Assembly: GCA_947500505.1 (NCBI GenBank)
Contig: CANMSL010000003.1
Span: forward strand, 62,001-126,000
Origin: an uncultured Aquimarina sp.
GTDB lineage: Bacteria > Bacteroidota > Bacteroidia > Flavobacteriales > Flavobacteriaceae
DNA length: 64,000 nucleotides
Direction: 5' to 3'
Shown: one piece after another, positions 26,848 through 35,454 of the stretch
Layout: each line of letters starts with the position of its first letter
Position numbering within the stretch: the first letter of the stretch is position 1
Notes under the pieces: model-generated
Databases searched by the model: none
The model's input: the letters and a program-made list of their open reading frames with translations, nothing else
Told to the model about the DNA's origin: nothing
Made by a program: the position numbers and the translations under genes

Positions 26848-27552
26848 ATGGACAGGATAGATGAAATGCCAAAATATTACGAAGATACTTACACAATGGA
26901 ATTCGGTAAAAAAATTCTATCTGTAGTTCCCCATCTACATCCTTATGTAAAACATAGAATTTATATTGCGGAGAGCACTGGTATTTTACCAAGAAATATG
27001 TACTGTTCTAATGGCATTATAGATGATGCAATTGTAAAATTGTATAATGAAGAGCAATTAGATATTGCGATGAACAAGTTATCCTTAGAGCTAAAACTTT
27101 TTAGAATAGCTGATCATCTTATGGACGAGCTATATATTAGTGAAGGTTGGCATCAACAATGTATCAGCACTACTTATTTTCTTAGGGAGGAACTTAATAG
27201 ATTGGAAGAGAATTACACATCCGAAGCTGATAATGAATTGATAATGAATGAGGAACTAAATGATATTTCTTACCATCAAAATTCAGAAGACAAACAGTTG
27301 TTTATCTATGATGATGCTGATTCTATTATTCTTAAACTCATTGAAGCCGAAGATCCATCTGAAAATAAAAAACAGAGATTATTAGGTAAGTTTTATAGTT
27401 GGTTGCCTCTGGAAACATCTAAAATCATTGATTTATTTGTTTTCGGAAAACTAAACTTTGAAGAAATAGCCAGAATAAAAGACATCACCGCACAAGAAGT
27501 AAAAGAAACAATTATAAATGTAAGAAAAAGTTTCAGAAAAAATCTTATATAG
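26848..27552 (+). CDS. Conserved hypothetical protein with a sigma region-4-like C-terminus
   Basis: 234 residues, no signal peptide or membrane helix, acidic middle. I do not recognise the N-terminal two thirds. The last 55 residues (SWLPLETSKIIDLFVFGKLNFEEIARIKDITAQEVKETIINVRKSF) follow the pattern of sigma-70 region 4 or LuxR-like helix-turn-helix: a hydrophobic helix, G-x-L-x-x-E-E-I-A, then a recognition-like helix ending in basic residues. The protein lacks a region 2, so it is not a complete sigma factor. It could be a DNA-binding or RNA-polymerase-associated regulator. It stands alone between divergent tilS and convergent pabB. Confidence 0.55.
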   Translation: MDRIDEMPKYYEDTYTMEFGKKILSVVPHLHPYVKHRIYIAESTGILPRNMYCSNGIIDDAIVKLYNEEQLDIAMNKLSLELKLFRIADHLMDELYISEGWHQQCISTTYFLREELNRLEENYTSEADNELIMNEELNDISYHQNSEDKQLFIYDDADSIILKLIEAEDPSENKKQRLLGKFYSWLPLETSKIIDLFVFGKLNFEEIARIKDITAQEVKETIINVRKSFRKNLI

Positions 27553-27568
27553 TAATTAGGTTTATATA

Positions 27569-28876
27569 CTACAGACCCTCTAAGACTTCTCTCATTGCCT
27601 TTGCTTTTATCAGACACTCTTCGTATTCCTTATCCGGATCTGATTTTGCGGTAATAGCTCCTCCAACGGTATAAGATATATACCGCTTTGCTTCATTATA
27701 TAAAATACTCCGGATTACAACGTTAAAATCAAAATCACCTTTAGGAGTGAAATATCCTACAGCTCCGCTATATAAACCTCTTTTAGACTCTTCTAAATTT
27801 TCAATAATCTGCATAGCAGAAATTTTAGGAGCTCCGGTCATGCTTCCCATCGGAAATGTCGTTTTGATAACATCTATTGGCGACGTCTTTGGATCAATTT
27901 CAGAAACCACTGTAGAGATCATTTGGTGTACTTGCTCAAACGTGTAGACTTTACACAATTCTTCCACGTTTATAGAGCCTTTTATCGCTGTTCTGGATAG
28001 ATCATTTCTAACCAAATCCACAATCATCACATTTTCTGATCGTTCTTTTGGATCTTGTTCCAGAGCTGCAACTAGTTTTTTATCATCCTCAATTATAGCC
28101 GATCGTTTTGCTGTTCCTTTTATAGGTTGAGAGATGATTTTGTTTCCTTCTCTCCGTAAATACCTTTCTGGAGATGCAGAAAGCAAATATTGCTGATTCA
28201 TTCTGAAAAAAGCCGCGAAAGGTGGTTTCGAAATTTGGTTCAGATGATCATAAGTTTTTAACGGTGCCATACAACTATTCTCAGCAAAAAACTCTTGACA
28301 AAAATTTGCCTCATAGATATCTCCTCTATGAATATGAGTTAGCATTTGTTGAACCTTCTCTTTATAAACATCTTTGGTTATTCTCAAACGTATTTTGATC
28401 TTTCCACAGGAAGAATCTTCATTAGAAACCTGTATTACAGAGGGAAACTTATCAATTGACCGGATATCTTCTTCAATCTCATCATCTATCATTCTTAAAT
28501 ATTGAATTTCCAGCACATTCTTTTTGATAAGAAAAATTTTCTTAGGTTGAAAAAAATACAAATCCGGAAATTCCAAGTTGTCCTGATTCTCGGAAACTAA
28601 TTTTTCCATTTCATTTTTAAGATCGTATGAAAGATATCCGAAAATCCAATCTTTTGTCTGTTCCTGATATTCTTTTAATTTATCAAAACATGAATAATAA
28701 TCTGTTTTTACAGCAGTGAATGCATCCACAGCCAAAACCGCATCATAGCTTGAATATTTCCCAAAATGTGAATTAGAATCAAGCCATAGAATCTCGTCGA
28801 ACTGTTGCGCCCATTGTAATAATTTACGTTTAAATTCAGATGAATTATCTATAGTATATGTTTTGGTTGTACGCAC
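27569..28876 (-). CDS. pabB: Aminodeoxychorismate synthase component I
   Basis: 435 residues, chorismate-binding fold. PabB converts chorismate to aminodeoxychorismate for folate synthesis. The active-site Lys253 in SQPIKGTAKR identifies PabB rather than TrpE, which has PIAGT at this place. Other family motifs are GDIYEANFCQEF, ENVMIVDLVRNDLSR and PMGSMTGAPKISAMQIIE. The start is a GTG (28874-28876), 3 bases after the stop of the FMN reductase gene, so the two form one transcript. The glutaminase partner (PabA) is not in the window. Confidence 0.92.
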   Translation of the reverse strand: MRTTKTYTIDNSSEFKRKLLQWAQQFDEILWLDSNSHFGKYSSYDAVLAVDAFTAVKTDYYSCFDKLKEYQEQTKDWIFGYLSYDLKNEMEKLVSENQDNLEFPDLYFFQPKKIFLIKKNVLEIQYLRMIDDEIEEDIRSIDKFPSVIQVSNEDSSCGKIKIRLRITKDVYKEKVQQMLTHIHRGDIYEANFCQEFFAENSCMAPLKTYDHLNQISKPPFAAFFRMNQQYLLSASPERYLRREGNKIISQPIKGTAKRSAIIEDDKKLVAALEQDPKERSENVMIVDLVRNDLSRTAIKGSINVEELCKVYTFEQVHQMISTVVSEIDPKTSPIDVIKTTFPMGSMTGAPKISAMQIIENLEESKRGLYSGAVGYFTPKGDFDFNVVIRSILYNEAKRYISYTVGGAITAKSDPDKEYEECLIKAKAMREVLEGL

Positions 28877-28879
28877 GAG

Positions 28880-29419
28880 TTATTGGATCTGATGCGCAAA
28901 AGTACTCAGAACTTCTTTCAATCCCAATAAAAGTGTTTCGTCAGTAACTTCTTCAGTCTCTGAAGAAAAATTTGCGTGAAACGAGGGGAAACTAAAGCTT
29001 TCTATAATCTCTCCTCCGAATCGTGGTAATACATTTTTGGCAAACTCTAAAGAATCGATGCCACCACGTTTACCGGGAGAAGTACTCATCAAGAGTATTT
29101 TTTTTCCTTCGAGAAAGTTACGATCCAACCTGGACAGCCAATCAATTACATTTTTAAAAAAAGCACTCCAACTTCCGTTATGTTCATTAACCGAAATGAT
29201 CAATGCATCAGCTTCAGATATTTCCTGTTTTAAACCTAATGTCATCCCGGGAAAACCATTCTTTTTTTCTTCATCCTCGCTATACATAGGCATTGGGTAA
29301 TTAACGAGTTTTAGAATTTTTATCTTGTGATCTTTTATTTCAGAAGCAACGTATTCTACAAGTTTATGAGTAATCGAAGTACTGCTGTTGGAACCCGCAA
29401 AAGCAAGAATATTTTTCAT
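28880..29419 (-). CDS. NADPH-dependent FMN reductase family protein
   Basis: 179 residues with a flavodoxin-like fold. FMN-phosphate-binding loop near the N-terminus (AFAGSNSSTSITHKL) and the family signature SVNEHNGSWSAFFKNVIDWLSR. Members reduce quinones, azo dyes or chromate with NAD(P)H in vitro; the physiological substrate here is unknown. First gene of an operon with pabB, behind a consensus promoter. Confidence 0.88.
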   Translation of the reverse strand: MKNILAFAGSNSSTSITHKLVEYVASEIKDHKIKILKLVNYPMPMYSEDEEKKNGFPGMTLGLKQEISEADALIISVNEHNGSWSAFFKNVIDWLSRLDRNFLEGKKILLMSTSPGKRGGIDSLEFAKNVLPRFGGEIIESFSFPSFHANFSSETEEVTDETLLLGLKEVLSTFAHQIQ

Positions 29420-29438
29420 TATTAGTCTGGTTTGTATC

Positions 29439-29468
29439 CAAAAGTAGTTAAAATCAATACGAAGACAA
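29439..29468 (-). promoter_or_regulatory. Consensus promoter for the FMN reductase-pabB operon
   Basis: On the minus strand: TTG at 29466-29468, a 19-base spacer, then TACTTTTG at 29446-29439. Same spacing as the tilS promoter. The start codon follows about 20 bases downstream of the -7 box. Confidence 0.7.
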
Positions 29469-29531
29469 AAACAACGGATTATCGAATTTGAATGTTTTTC
29501 ATCGAAACTAAAAAACTTAATAAGTACATAA

Positions 29532-29561
29532 CTGGATTTTCTTAGTTGGGGTGGCAGGATT
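29532..29561. repeat. Partial direct repeat of the tRNA-Pro 3' end
   Basis: 29532-29561 matches 29704-29733 at 26 of 30 positions with constant offset 172; the last 14 bases (GGGGTGGCAGGATT) are identical. The matching part of the real tRNA is the 3' acceptor stem and the 3' half of the T arm plus the flank after CCA. The rest of a tRNA is not present, so this is a 3'-end echo and not a second gene. Confidence 0.6.
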
Positions 29562-29629
29562 AATTTGATTGATCCTGATTTTGGGTTTGTTGCTCAAGAA
29601 TATCCAATCTCAAGCTACCGCTTGTCTGT

Positions 29630-29686
29630 TTTTTTAGTTAGTTTCATTTTGCAAAACTTCATTTTGAAATTACACCAACTAAAAAA
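29630..29686. repeat. Inverted repeat beside the tRNA terminator
   Basis: TTTTTTAGTT at 29630-29639 is the exact complement of AACTAAAAAA at 29677-29686. The 37 bases between them contain further foldable parts (TTTTGCAAAA; TTTC with GAAA). It lies between the 3'-end echo and the terminator of tRNA-Pro. Confidence 0.5.
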
Positions 29687-29712
29687 TCCAACCACATATG
29701 TGATTGGATTTT
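29683..29712 (-). terminator. Terminator of tRNA-Pro
   Basis: AAAATCCAA/CCACATATGTG/TTGGATTTT hairpin (one mismatched pair) followed on the minus strand by a run of T (complement of 29681-29686), just past the CCA end of the tRNA. Confidence 0.7.
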
Positions 29713-29714
29713 AT

Positions 29715-29792
29715 TGGTCGGGGTGGCAGGATTCGAACCTGCGACCTCCGCGTCCCAAACGCGGCGCGATAACCGGGCTACGCTACACCCCG
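29715..29792 (-). tRNA. tRNA-Pro (anticodon TGG)
   Basis: On the minus strand the acceptor stem CGGGGTG pairs with CACCCCG, followed by discriminator A and an encoded CCA (29717-29715). The anticodon arm is CCGCG-TTTGGGA-CGCGG, giving anticodon TGG. The T arm is GCAGG-TTCGAAT-CCTGC. All stems pair. Apparent proline-rich reading frames across this segment are tRNA artefacts. Confidence 0.96.
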
Positions 29793-29866
29793 AAAATGGT
29801 TACCCTTTTTGCGGGTGCAAATATAAGCAAACTCTTTTATTAATTCCTATTATTTATCTCAAGATT

Positions 29867-30481
29867 TTACTTCAATATTCTCTTTAACTGTAATTCTAAC
29901 AAGTACCCTAACTTATTATAGCATTCCCGGATTCTTTCTATATCTCCAAATTCTCCATAAGCGTAATTACCAATAACTTTTGGTGCTTGTGTACTATAAA
30001 TATAAGAATCGGGTTGATCCGTTTTCACAAATCTTAAGGTCGCTTCTAGCTTTCCTTCCTCTCTTCCTACATTTGCTTTACCTCCATATCCGGTATATAT
30101 CCAATCTGCCTCAACTACTAGTGTATAATTTGTTTCTTCATTAGAGGGTACAAACTCCAGATCACTATACTTTTTTAATCTTTCACTTACACCTTTAATA
30201 AAAGCATCGCGCCAGGTTTCTTTTTTAGCCAATTCATAGGTTTCAAACCACTTCACCCCTTTTTGTTTATCAATTTTACCATATTTCTGTTTCATGTTTT
30301 CAATAAATTCCTTTTCGGGATGAAGACTGTAAATAATAAGGTCTTCCGGAAAAGTAAGCTTTACGGCTATCTTTGTTTCATTTTTTAAAAATTCAAGTTT
30401 TTTCTTATCAATTTTTATTCTTTGTGCAAAAGAAACTGTGGTCAGAGAGACTAAAAAAAGGAAGGTAATTTTTCTAAACAT
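29867..30481 (-). CDS. Exported protein of unknown function
   Basis: 204 residues. A signal peptide (MFRKITFLFLVSLTTVSFAQ) ends at about residue 20. The mature part is charged, with a Lys-rich start, a central TNYTLVVEADWIYTGYGG segment and a C-terminal helix (YNKLGYLLELQLKRIL). I do not recognise the family. The pattern of a short alpha/beta protein with an AQ cleavage site is common among periplasmic proteins of Flavobacteriia. It is divergent from the TonB-dependent receptor at 30588 with 106 bases between them. Confidence 0.7.
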   Translation of the reverse strand: MFRKITFLFLVSLTTVSFAQRIKIDKKKLEFLKNETKIAVKLTFPEDLIIYSLHPEKEFIENMKQKYGKIDKQKGVKWFETYELAKKETWRDAFIKGVSERLKKYSDLEFVPSNEETNYTLVVEADWIYTGYGGKANVGREEGKLEATLRFVKTDQPDSYIYSTQAPKVIGNYAYGEFGDIERIRECYNKLGYLLELQLKRILK

Positions 30482-30587
30482 CTGTCAAAGTATTTAATTG
30501 AATTCGTTTTTTGAAGAGACTGCAATTATAAGTTATTTTTAAGAATCAATACTTAATTAGTTTACGATATTTGATAAAAATTCTCTT

Positions 30588-32870
30588 TTGAACAAAATAG
30601 CCGTATCTCTTTTCTTTTTACTCAGTTACATTGCGAATGCTCAGTTTAACATCTCTGGACTGATTGTAGATAAAACAACAATGACACCAATAAATAATGT
30701 TACTATATTGGATATAAAGACCGGTAACAAAGTATTCTCTGACATCTATGGTAATTTTAAAATTACTAGTAATGGAATAATTCAAATCTCCGGCACTGGA
30801 TACAAGAGCAGAGAAATTACAATTACCACAGATCAACACATCACCATACACTTAAATCCAGAAGTCAATAACTTACAAGAAGTATTAATAAACAGTCTAT
30901 CAATTCCTTTACCGGAGAAATATGCAACCGATGCTGTTACCATCATAAACGAACAAGAAATCAATCGAGGAAATACTGTAGAATTACATCCAGTTCTAAA
31001 TAAAATACCGGGAGTTTTCATGCAAAACGGGACGCTAAACACAAACCGAATTACTATCCGGGGTATTGGTGCCAGAAACTTATTTGGTACTGCAACTATC
31101 AGAACCTACTTTGGAGACATCCCGCTGACTGATGGAAATGGAGAATCTTCTATAGAAGATCTCGAGCTAGCCTCAATTTCTGAAATTGAAATTCACAAAG
31201 GACCATCCTCCAGCAGCTATGGTGTTGGATTAGGGGGAACCATTTTACTTAAACCTCAATTTATAAATCAGCCAACTACAGAAGCTTCTTTTTTTAGCTC
31301 TGCAGGAAGTTATGGCTTACGTAGAAATATTGGAAAAGTTATTTTAGGTAAAAAAAAATCAAATCTTACGATTGTTTACGGTAATAACCACTTTGATGGA
31401 TATCGGGATAACAATACCTACACTAGAAATACTATTACCGCGACATCGAGCTTTGACGCAGGAAAGAAAAATAACATTTCTATAATTGCCAGTTATATTG
31501 ATTTAAAAGCAGGTATTCCTAGTTCGATAGATCAAGATGATTTTGATAGTAATCCAAGACAAGCAGCTTTTACCTGGGGAAGATCTCAGGCATTCGAAGA
31601 TGTCAATTATGGAATTCTGGGAGTCACCTGGACACACAAGTACAATTCGTCCTATTCACAACAAACCAGTATTTTTTCATTATTCAGAAATAACCATGAA
31701 CCCAGACCATTTAATATTTTAAGTGAGCAATCCAACACTATTGGAGTGAGAAGTAGGGTTATTGGTACGAGGGCACTATTCAAAAAGAGATGGAACTGGA
31801 CTGCCGGTGGCGAAGTTTTTCTGGATTTTTATAACAATAAAACTTTCGAAAATTTATATGAAGATTTTCCTCCCGGTACCGGCAGTGTTTCGGGAAACAA
31901 ATTATCGGATCTCGATGAAAAAAGAAATTACTACAATCTATTTGCTGAATCAAATGTAGAAGTTAATGATAAGCTTAAACTTAATTTTGGAATACATCTG
32001 AATCAAACATTCTTTGATATTGATGATAAATTTTTGAGTGATGGAAACAACAGTTCAGGAAAATTTGACTTTGATCCTATTCTTTCACCCAAAGTGGGTA
32101 TAAACTATATCCTAAATAATAATTTGATCCTTTTCGGAAACATAGCACACGGTTTCTCTACTCCTACTACTTCAGAGACCTTGTTGCCGGATGGAGAATT
32201 TAATCCGGACTTACAGCCAGAAATCGGATGGAATTACGAAATAGGCGCCCGATATAAATTTTTAGGAGGTAAACTACACGGTTCTCTTTCTGTATATACA
32301 ATCAGAATTAGTGATTTGCTGGTGGCCAGAAGAACAGAAGAAGATAATTTCTTTGCAATCAATGCAGGTAAAACTATTCATAATGGAATAGAAGCTACAT
32401 TTAATTATAAAATTATCAGAACCAACCAACATCAGTTAAATCTATTTATCAATACTACGGTAAATGATTATAAATTTGACGATTTTGTAGATTTGGATAC
32501 AGATTTTTCTGGTAATGATCTTACCGGGGTTCCATCATATGTTATGAACACAGGAGTTGATTGGTTTACTGATAAAGGAATCTATGGAAATTTTAATTTC
32601 CAGATTGTCAGCAGAATTCCAGCTAATGATCAGAACACTGTTTTTAGCAATAGTTATGAATTGTTACATGGCAAAATTGGATATATAAAAAATATAGACA
32701 AACACTTCTCCTTTGACCTCTTTTTAGGAGCTAACAATATTTTAGACACTAAATACGCCTCTCAACTTCAGATTAATGCGAGAGGGTTTGGAGGTAATGC
32801 ACCCAGATATTTTTATCCGGGCTTACCATTTAATATGTATGGTGGCATTAACATAAAATATAGATTATAA
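30588..32870 (+). CDS. TonB-dependent receptor, proposed PQQ importer
   Basis: 760 residues starting with TTG; the next residues form a clear signal peptide ending at ANAQ, and a stop codon lies in frame 30 bases upstream. A carboxypeptidase-regulatory-like domain (about 20-95) and a plug (RITIRGIGARNLFGTATIRTYFGDIP; IHKGPSSSSYGVGLGG) precede a 22-strand barrel ending in MYGGINIKYRL. At 760 residues and without SusD it belongs with small-ligand receptors (FecA/BtuB-like), not glycan importers. The next two genes encode a PQQ-dependent dehydrogenase and a cytochrome c, so import of PQQ, as known for E. coli PqqU (YncD), is my inference. A siderophore or other cofactor remains possible. Confidence 0.85.
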   Translation: MNKIAVSLFFLLSYIANAQFNISGLIVDKTTMTPINNVTILDIKTGNKVFSDIYGNFKITSNGIIQISGTGYKSREITITTDQHITIHLNPEVNNLQEVLINSLSIPLPEKYATDAVTIINEQEINRGNTVELHPVLNKIPGVFMQNGTLNTNRITIRGIGARNLFGTATIRTYFGDIPLTDGNGESSIEDLELASISEIEIHKGPSSSSYGVGLGGTILLKPQFINQPTTEASFFSSAGSYGLRRNIGKVILGKKKSNLTIVYGNNHFDGYRDNNTYTRNTITATSSFDAGKKNNISIIASYIDLKAGIPSSIDQDDFDSNPRQAAFTWGRSQAFEDVNYGILGVTWTHKYNSSYSQQTSIFSLFRNNHEPRPFNILSEQSNTIGVRSRVIGTRALFKKRWNWTAGGEVFLDFYNNKTFENLYEDFPPGTGSVSGNKLSDLDEKRNYYNLFAESNVEVNDKLKLNFGIHLNQTFFDIDDKFLSDGNNSSGKFDFDPILSPKVGINYILNNNLILFGNIAHGFSTPTTSETLLPDGEFNPDLQPEIGWNYEIGARYKFLGGKLHGSLSVYTIRISDLLVARRTEEDNFFAINAGKTIHNGIEATFNYKIIRTNQHQLNLFINTTVNDYKFDDFVDLDTDFSGNDLTGVPSYVMNTGVDWFTDKGIYGNFNFQIVSRIPANDQNTVFSNSYELLHGKIGYIKNIDKHFSFDLFLGANNILDTKYASQLQINARGFGGNAPRYFYPGLPFNMYGGINIKYRL

Positions 32871-32914
32871 AGAATTTTTATTTGTACTTTTCAGAAGTAA
32901 ACTTAATAAGGACA

Positions 32915-34036
32915 ATGAAGAATTTTGTATTTCTCAGAGCAGTATTATTATGCACGCTCTTTTCTTGTGCTCAGGAAAAGAAAAACGACATCCCGATTGA
33001 TAAGGACCCTAAAAACTATACTACCGAAATTGTAGTTCCTGACTTGCAGATTCCCTGGGGTATGGTATGGCTGCCAGATAGTAGCATGCTCATTACAGAA
33101 AAGAGTGGTGAACTAGTTCATTTTAAAGACGGAACTAAAACTCTAATCGGAAATGTCCCTGAAGTTTACAATCGTAATCAAGGTGGATTATTAGACATAG
33201 AGCTCCATCCAAAATACTCTGAACATGGATGGATATATATTACATACTCTTCCACAGAAGGATCTGAAAAAGGAGGTCATACGGCTTTGATACGAGCTAA
33301 ACTCGAAAATAATAAGCTAACTTCTATAGAAAATTTATACAAAGGAACACCTAATACCACGCGTGGGCATCATTTTGGGTCGAGAATAGAATTCGATAAT
33401 GAAGGATACCTATATTTCTGCATTGGAGATAGAGGAAATCGTGATGAAAACCCTCAGGATATTACAAAAGACGGCGGAAAAGTTTATAGACTTAATGACG
33501 ACGGTAGTATTCCTAAAGACAATCCATTTTTCAATAAACCCGATGCAAAAAAAGCAGTGTTTTCTTACGGGCATAGAAATCCACAAGGAATGGCATTCAA
33601 TCCAGTTGACGGGAAAATATGGATTCACGAACACGGGCCAAGAGGTGGAGATGAAATAAATATTATACAAAAAGCTGTCAATTACGGTTGGCCGGTTATT
33701 ACCTACGGAATTAATTATAGCGGTTCATCAATTACAGACATAACTAGCAAAGAAGGTATGGAACAACCCATTTATTATTGGATTCCTTCTATTGCTCCCA
33801 GTGGAATGGATTTTGTTACCAGTGACAAATATCCTGATTGGAAAAATGACCTTTTGGTAGGGTCCTTAAAATTTCAATACCTGGAGCTAGTAGAATTAGA
33901 TAATAATAAAGTAGTAGGAAGAAAAAAAGTAGTTGAAGACATTGGTCGTGTTCGTAATGTTCGTCAAGGTCCGGATGGATACATCTATGTTGCCATAGAA
34001 AACAAAGGAATCGTAAAAATCATCCCAAAACCATAA
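32915..34036 (+). CDS. PQQ-dependent soluble sugar dehydrogenase (lipoprotein)
   Basis: About 373 residues from the ATG at 32915, which directly precedes a type II signal peptide (MKNFVFLRAVLLCTLFSCAQ). Beta-propeller of the GSDH/YliI family: IPWGMVWLPDSSMLITEK, GGLLDIELHPKY, RGHHFGSRIEFDNEGYLYF with the catalytic-type His, SYGHRNPQGMAFNP and EHGPRGGDEINI (PQQ and calcium pocket), then VNYGWPVITYG. These enzymes oxidise aldose sugars in the periplasm using PQQ and hand electrons to a cytochrome. Preceded by a TonB-dependent receptor and followed after 3 bases by a cytochrome c gene. Confidence 0.9.
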   Translation: MKNFVFLRAVLLCTLFSCAQEKKNDIPIDKDPKNYTTEIVVPDLQIPWGMVWLPDSSMLITEKSGELVHFKDGTKTLIGNVPEVYNRNQGGLLDIELHPKYSEHGWIYITYSSTEGSEKGGHTALIRAKLENNKLTSIENLYKGTPNTTRGHHFGSRIEFDNEGYLYFCIGDRGNRDENPQDITKDGGKVYRLNDDGSIPKDNPFFNKPDAKKAVFSYGHRNPQGMAFNPVDGKIWIHEHGPRGGDEINIIQKAVNYGWPVITYGINYSGSSITDITSKEGMEQPIYYWIPSIAPSGMDFVTSDKYPDWKNDLLVGSLKFQYLELVELDNNKVVGRKKVVEDIGRVRNVRQGPDGYIYVAIENKGIVKIIPKP

Positions 34037-34039
34037 TTG

Positions 34040-34522
34040 ATGTTTATAAAATTGAAAACAAAAAAACGCTTAAAACAAATACTAATTCTGGAAATCTGCT
34101 CTATCGTATTTTGTATTTCTGTGTTAGCAAAACAACAAGCTCCTACAGAAACCTATATCTCTAATGTGAATATAGATAATCAGGAGACCGAACTTTCTAA
34201 AAGTATTACTCGAGGTGAGGAGATTTATATTGATTTCTGTATGCAGTGTCATTTGGCAGATGGAAAAGGCACTCCAAAAGTCTTCCCTCCTTTAGCAGGA
34301 TCAGATTGGTTGCTAAATAAACGAAAAGAAAGTATTCATTCTATAAAATTTGGTTTAAACGGCCCTATTAAGGTTAACGGGGAGCCATATAATAGTGCAA
34401 TGACACCGCTAGGACTAGAGAACGAAGAGATAGCCGATGTTATGAATTATATTATGAACAGTTGGGGGAATATGCAAGATAAAATGGTTACCACAGAAGA
34501 AGTTGCAGCTATTAAAAAATAA
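34040..34522 (+). CDS. Monohaem cytochrome c, probable electron acceptor of the sugar dehydrogenase
   Basis: 160 residues from the ATG at 34040 (a TTG directly before it is also in frame). N-terminal membrane/export segment (about 12-30), then a class I cytochrome c domain with one haem site C67-M-Q-C70-H71, the FPPLAGSDWL segment and a likely axial Met in SAMTPLGL. The C-terminal helix NEEIADVMNYIMNSWG is typical. Its start is 3 bases after the dehydrogenase stop, so it most likely takes electrons from PQQH2 towards the terminal oxidase. Confidence 0.88.
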   Translation: MFIKLKTKKRLKQILILEICSIVFCISVLAKQQAPTETYISNVNIDNQETELSKSITRGEEIYIDFCMQCHLADGKGTPKVFPPLAGSDWLLNKRKESIHSIKFGLNGPIKVNGEPYNSAMTPLGLENEEIADVMNYIMNSWGNMQDKMVTTEEVAAIKK

Positions 34523-34656
34523 AAATTGTACACTTAAATTATCATTTATCTTTGGTCAATATATATTTTTATCTAATAAGTACACCAAAGGCAGCAAATT
34601 TTACGTTTGCGTTTTATATTTATAAAGACTTAGAATATTAGTCTTACCTAAGATTT

Positions 34657-35409
34657 ATGAAACCTCTGCTATTTATCATTCTTTTTTCTGTAAGCTATAT
34701 GGGTTATAACCAGCGAGCAGATGATATTTCGCCAAATCGATATCGATTTCGTTATAAATCTCAGGTTTTTAAAGGTTCAAGATTACAAATCACCGCGCAA
34801 CTCAGGGCAATCAAAAACGGACCTAAATTCTCGGGAATACCCGAGGAAATACAAACTGGAATTGATGAGCTTTTTAAAGATGCCAAAAGTCAGGCTTTTC
34901 CTAGAGTATACAGAAAAAAGGCGATTGTTTTCCTTGATGCCTTATACAATTATGAAGAATTCGTAATCGTTTATAACGGAGCTCTCAACGAAGTGGTCGA
35001 AAAACTAAAAAGAGATATGAAACGTATTGATTTTAAGCTCGAGCGCCAATATATTAAATCCAGAACCTCACTAGACCGCGCAATAAAGAAGGATTCAACA
35101 GACACTAAACAAATAGAGTATTTGACCAAAGAACGAAGAAAAAGTTTAATTCGATTAGCTTGTCATCGCTGGATGAAGAAAAAATTCGATTCCTACAAAG
35201 ATATTGATATGGTAAAAAATCCTGACGAGCTTATTACAGAATTCAAAAAAGCCGAAGCTGCATATATATACTCATTATTTGGCAAAAAAGAATTTGATAA
35301 AATCAAAATATATCTAGAAAATCAAATTATAGATTTTTACTACAAAAAAGCAATCGTAGATATAAACCCTGAAAAACTAGAGCTCCAATATATCAATAAA
35401 TATAACTAG
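34657..35409 (+). CDS. Exported basic protein of unknown function
   Basis: 250 residues. The signal peptide ends near YMGYNQ. The mature part is rich in Lys, Arg and Tyr and mainly helical, with a long charged helix near residues 105-160 (VEKLKRDMKRIDFKLERQYI). No family recognised, no cysteine pairs or enzyme motifs seen. It follows the cytochrome gene after 134 bases and ends inside a perfect inverted repeat, so it is probably a single-gene transcript. Confidence 0.65.
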   Translation: MKPLLFIILFSVSYMGYNQRADDISPNRYRFRYKSQVFKGSRLQITAQLRAIKNGPKFSGIPEEIQTGIDELFKDAKSQAFPRVYRKKAIVFLDALYNYEEFVIVYNGALNEVVEKLKRDMKRIDFKLERQYIKSRTSLDRAIKKDSTDTKQIEYLTKERRKSLIRLACHRWMKKKFDSYKDIDMVKNPDELITEFKKAEAAYIYSLFGKKEFDKIKIYLENQIIDFYYKKAIVDINPEKLELQYINKYN

Positions 35410-35443
35410 CAAAATGGGGTATGTTAAGAATATTTTGCTAGTT
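35404..35443 (+). terminator. Perfect 12-bp hairpin spanning a stop codon
   Basis: AACTAGCAAAAT (35404-35415) and ATTTTGCTAGTT (35432-35443) are exact inverted arms around 16 bases. The TAG stop of the upstream gene (35407-35409) lies in the first arm and anmK starts 11 bases after the second. It probably terminates the upstream gene; it may also fold in the anmK leader. Confidence 0.6.
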
Positions 35444-35454
35444 TGCATTAACAA

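Noticed and set aside
29565..29843. Plus-strand frame of 92 codons with a proline- and arginine-rich end
   Set aside because: It runs antisense through tRNA-Pro; the segment WQDSNLRPPRPKR is the usual translation artefact of this tRNA.
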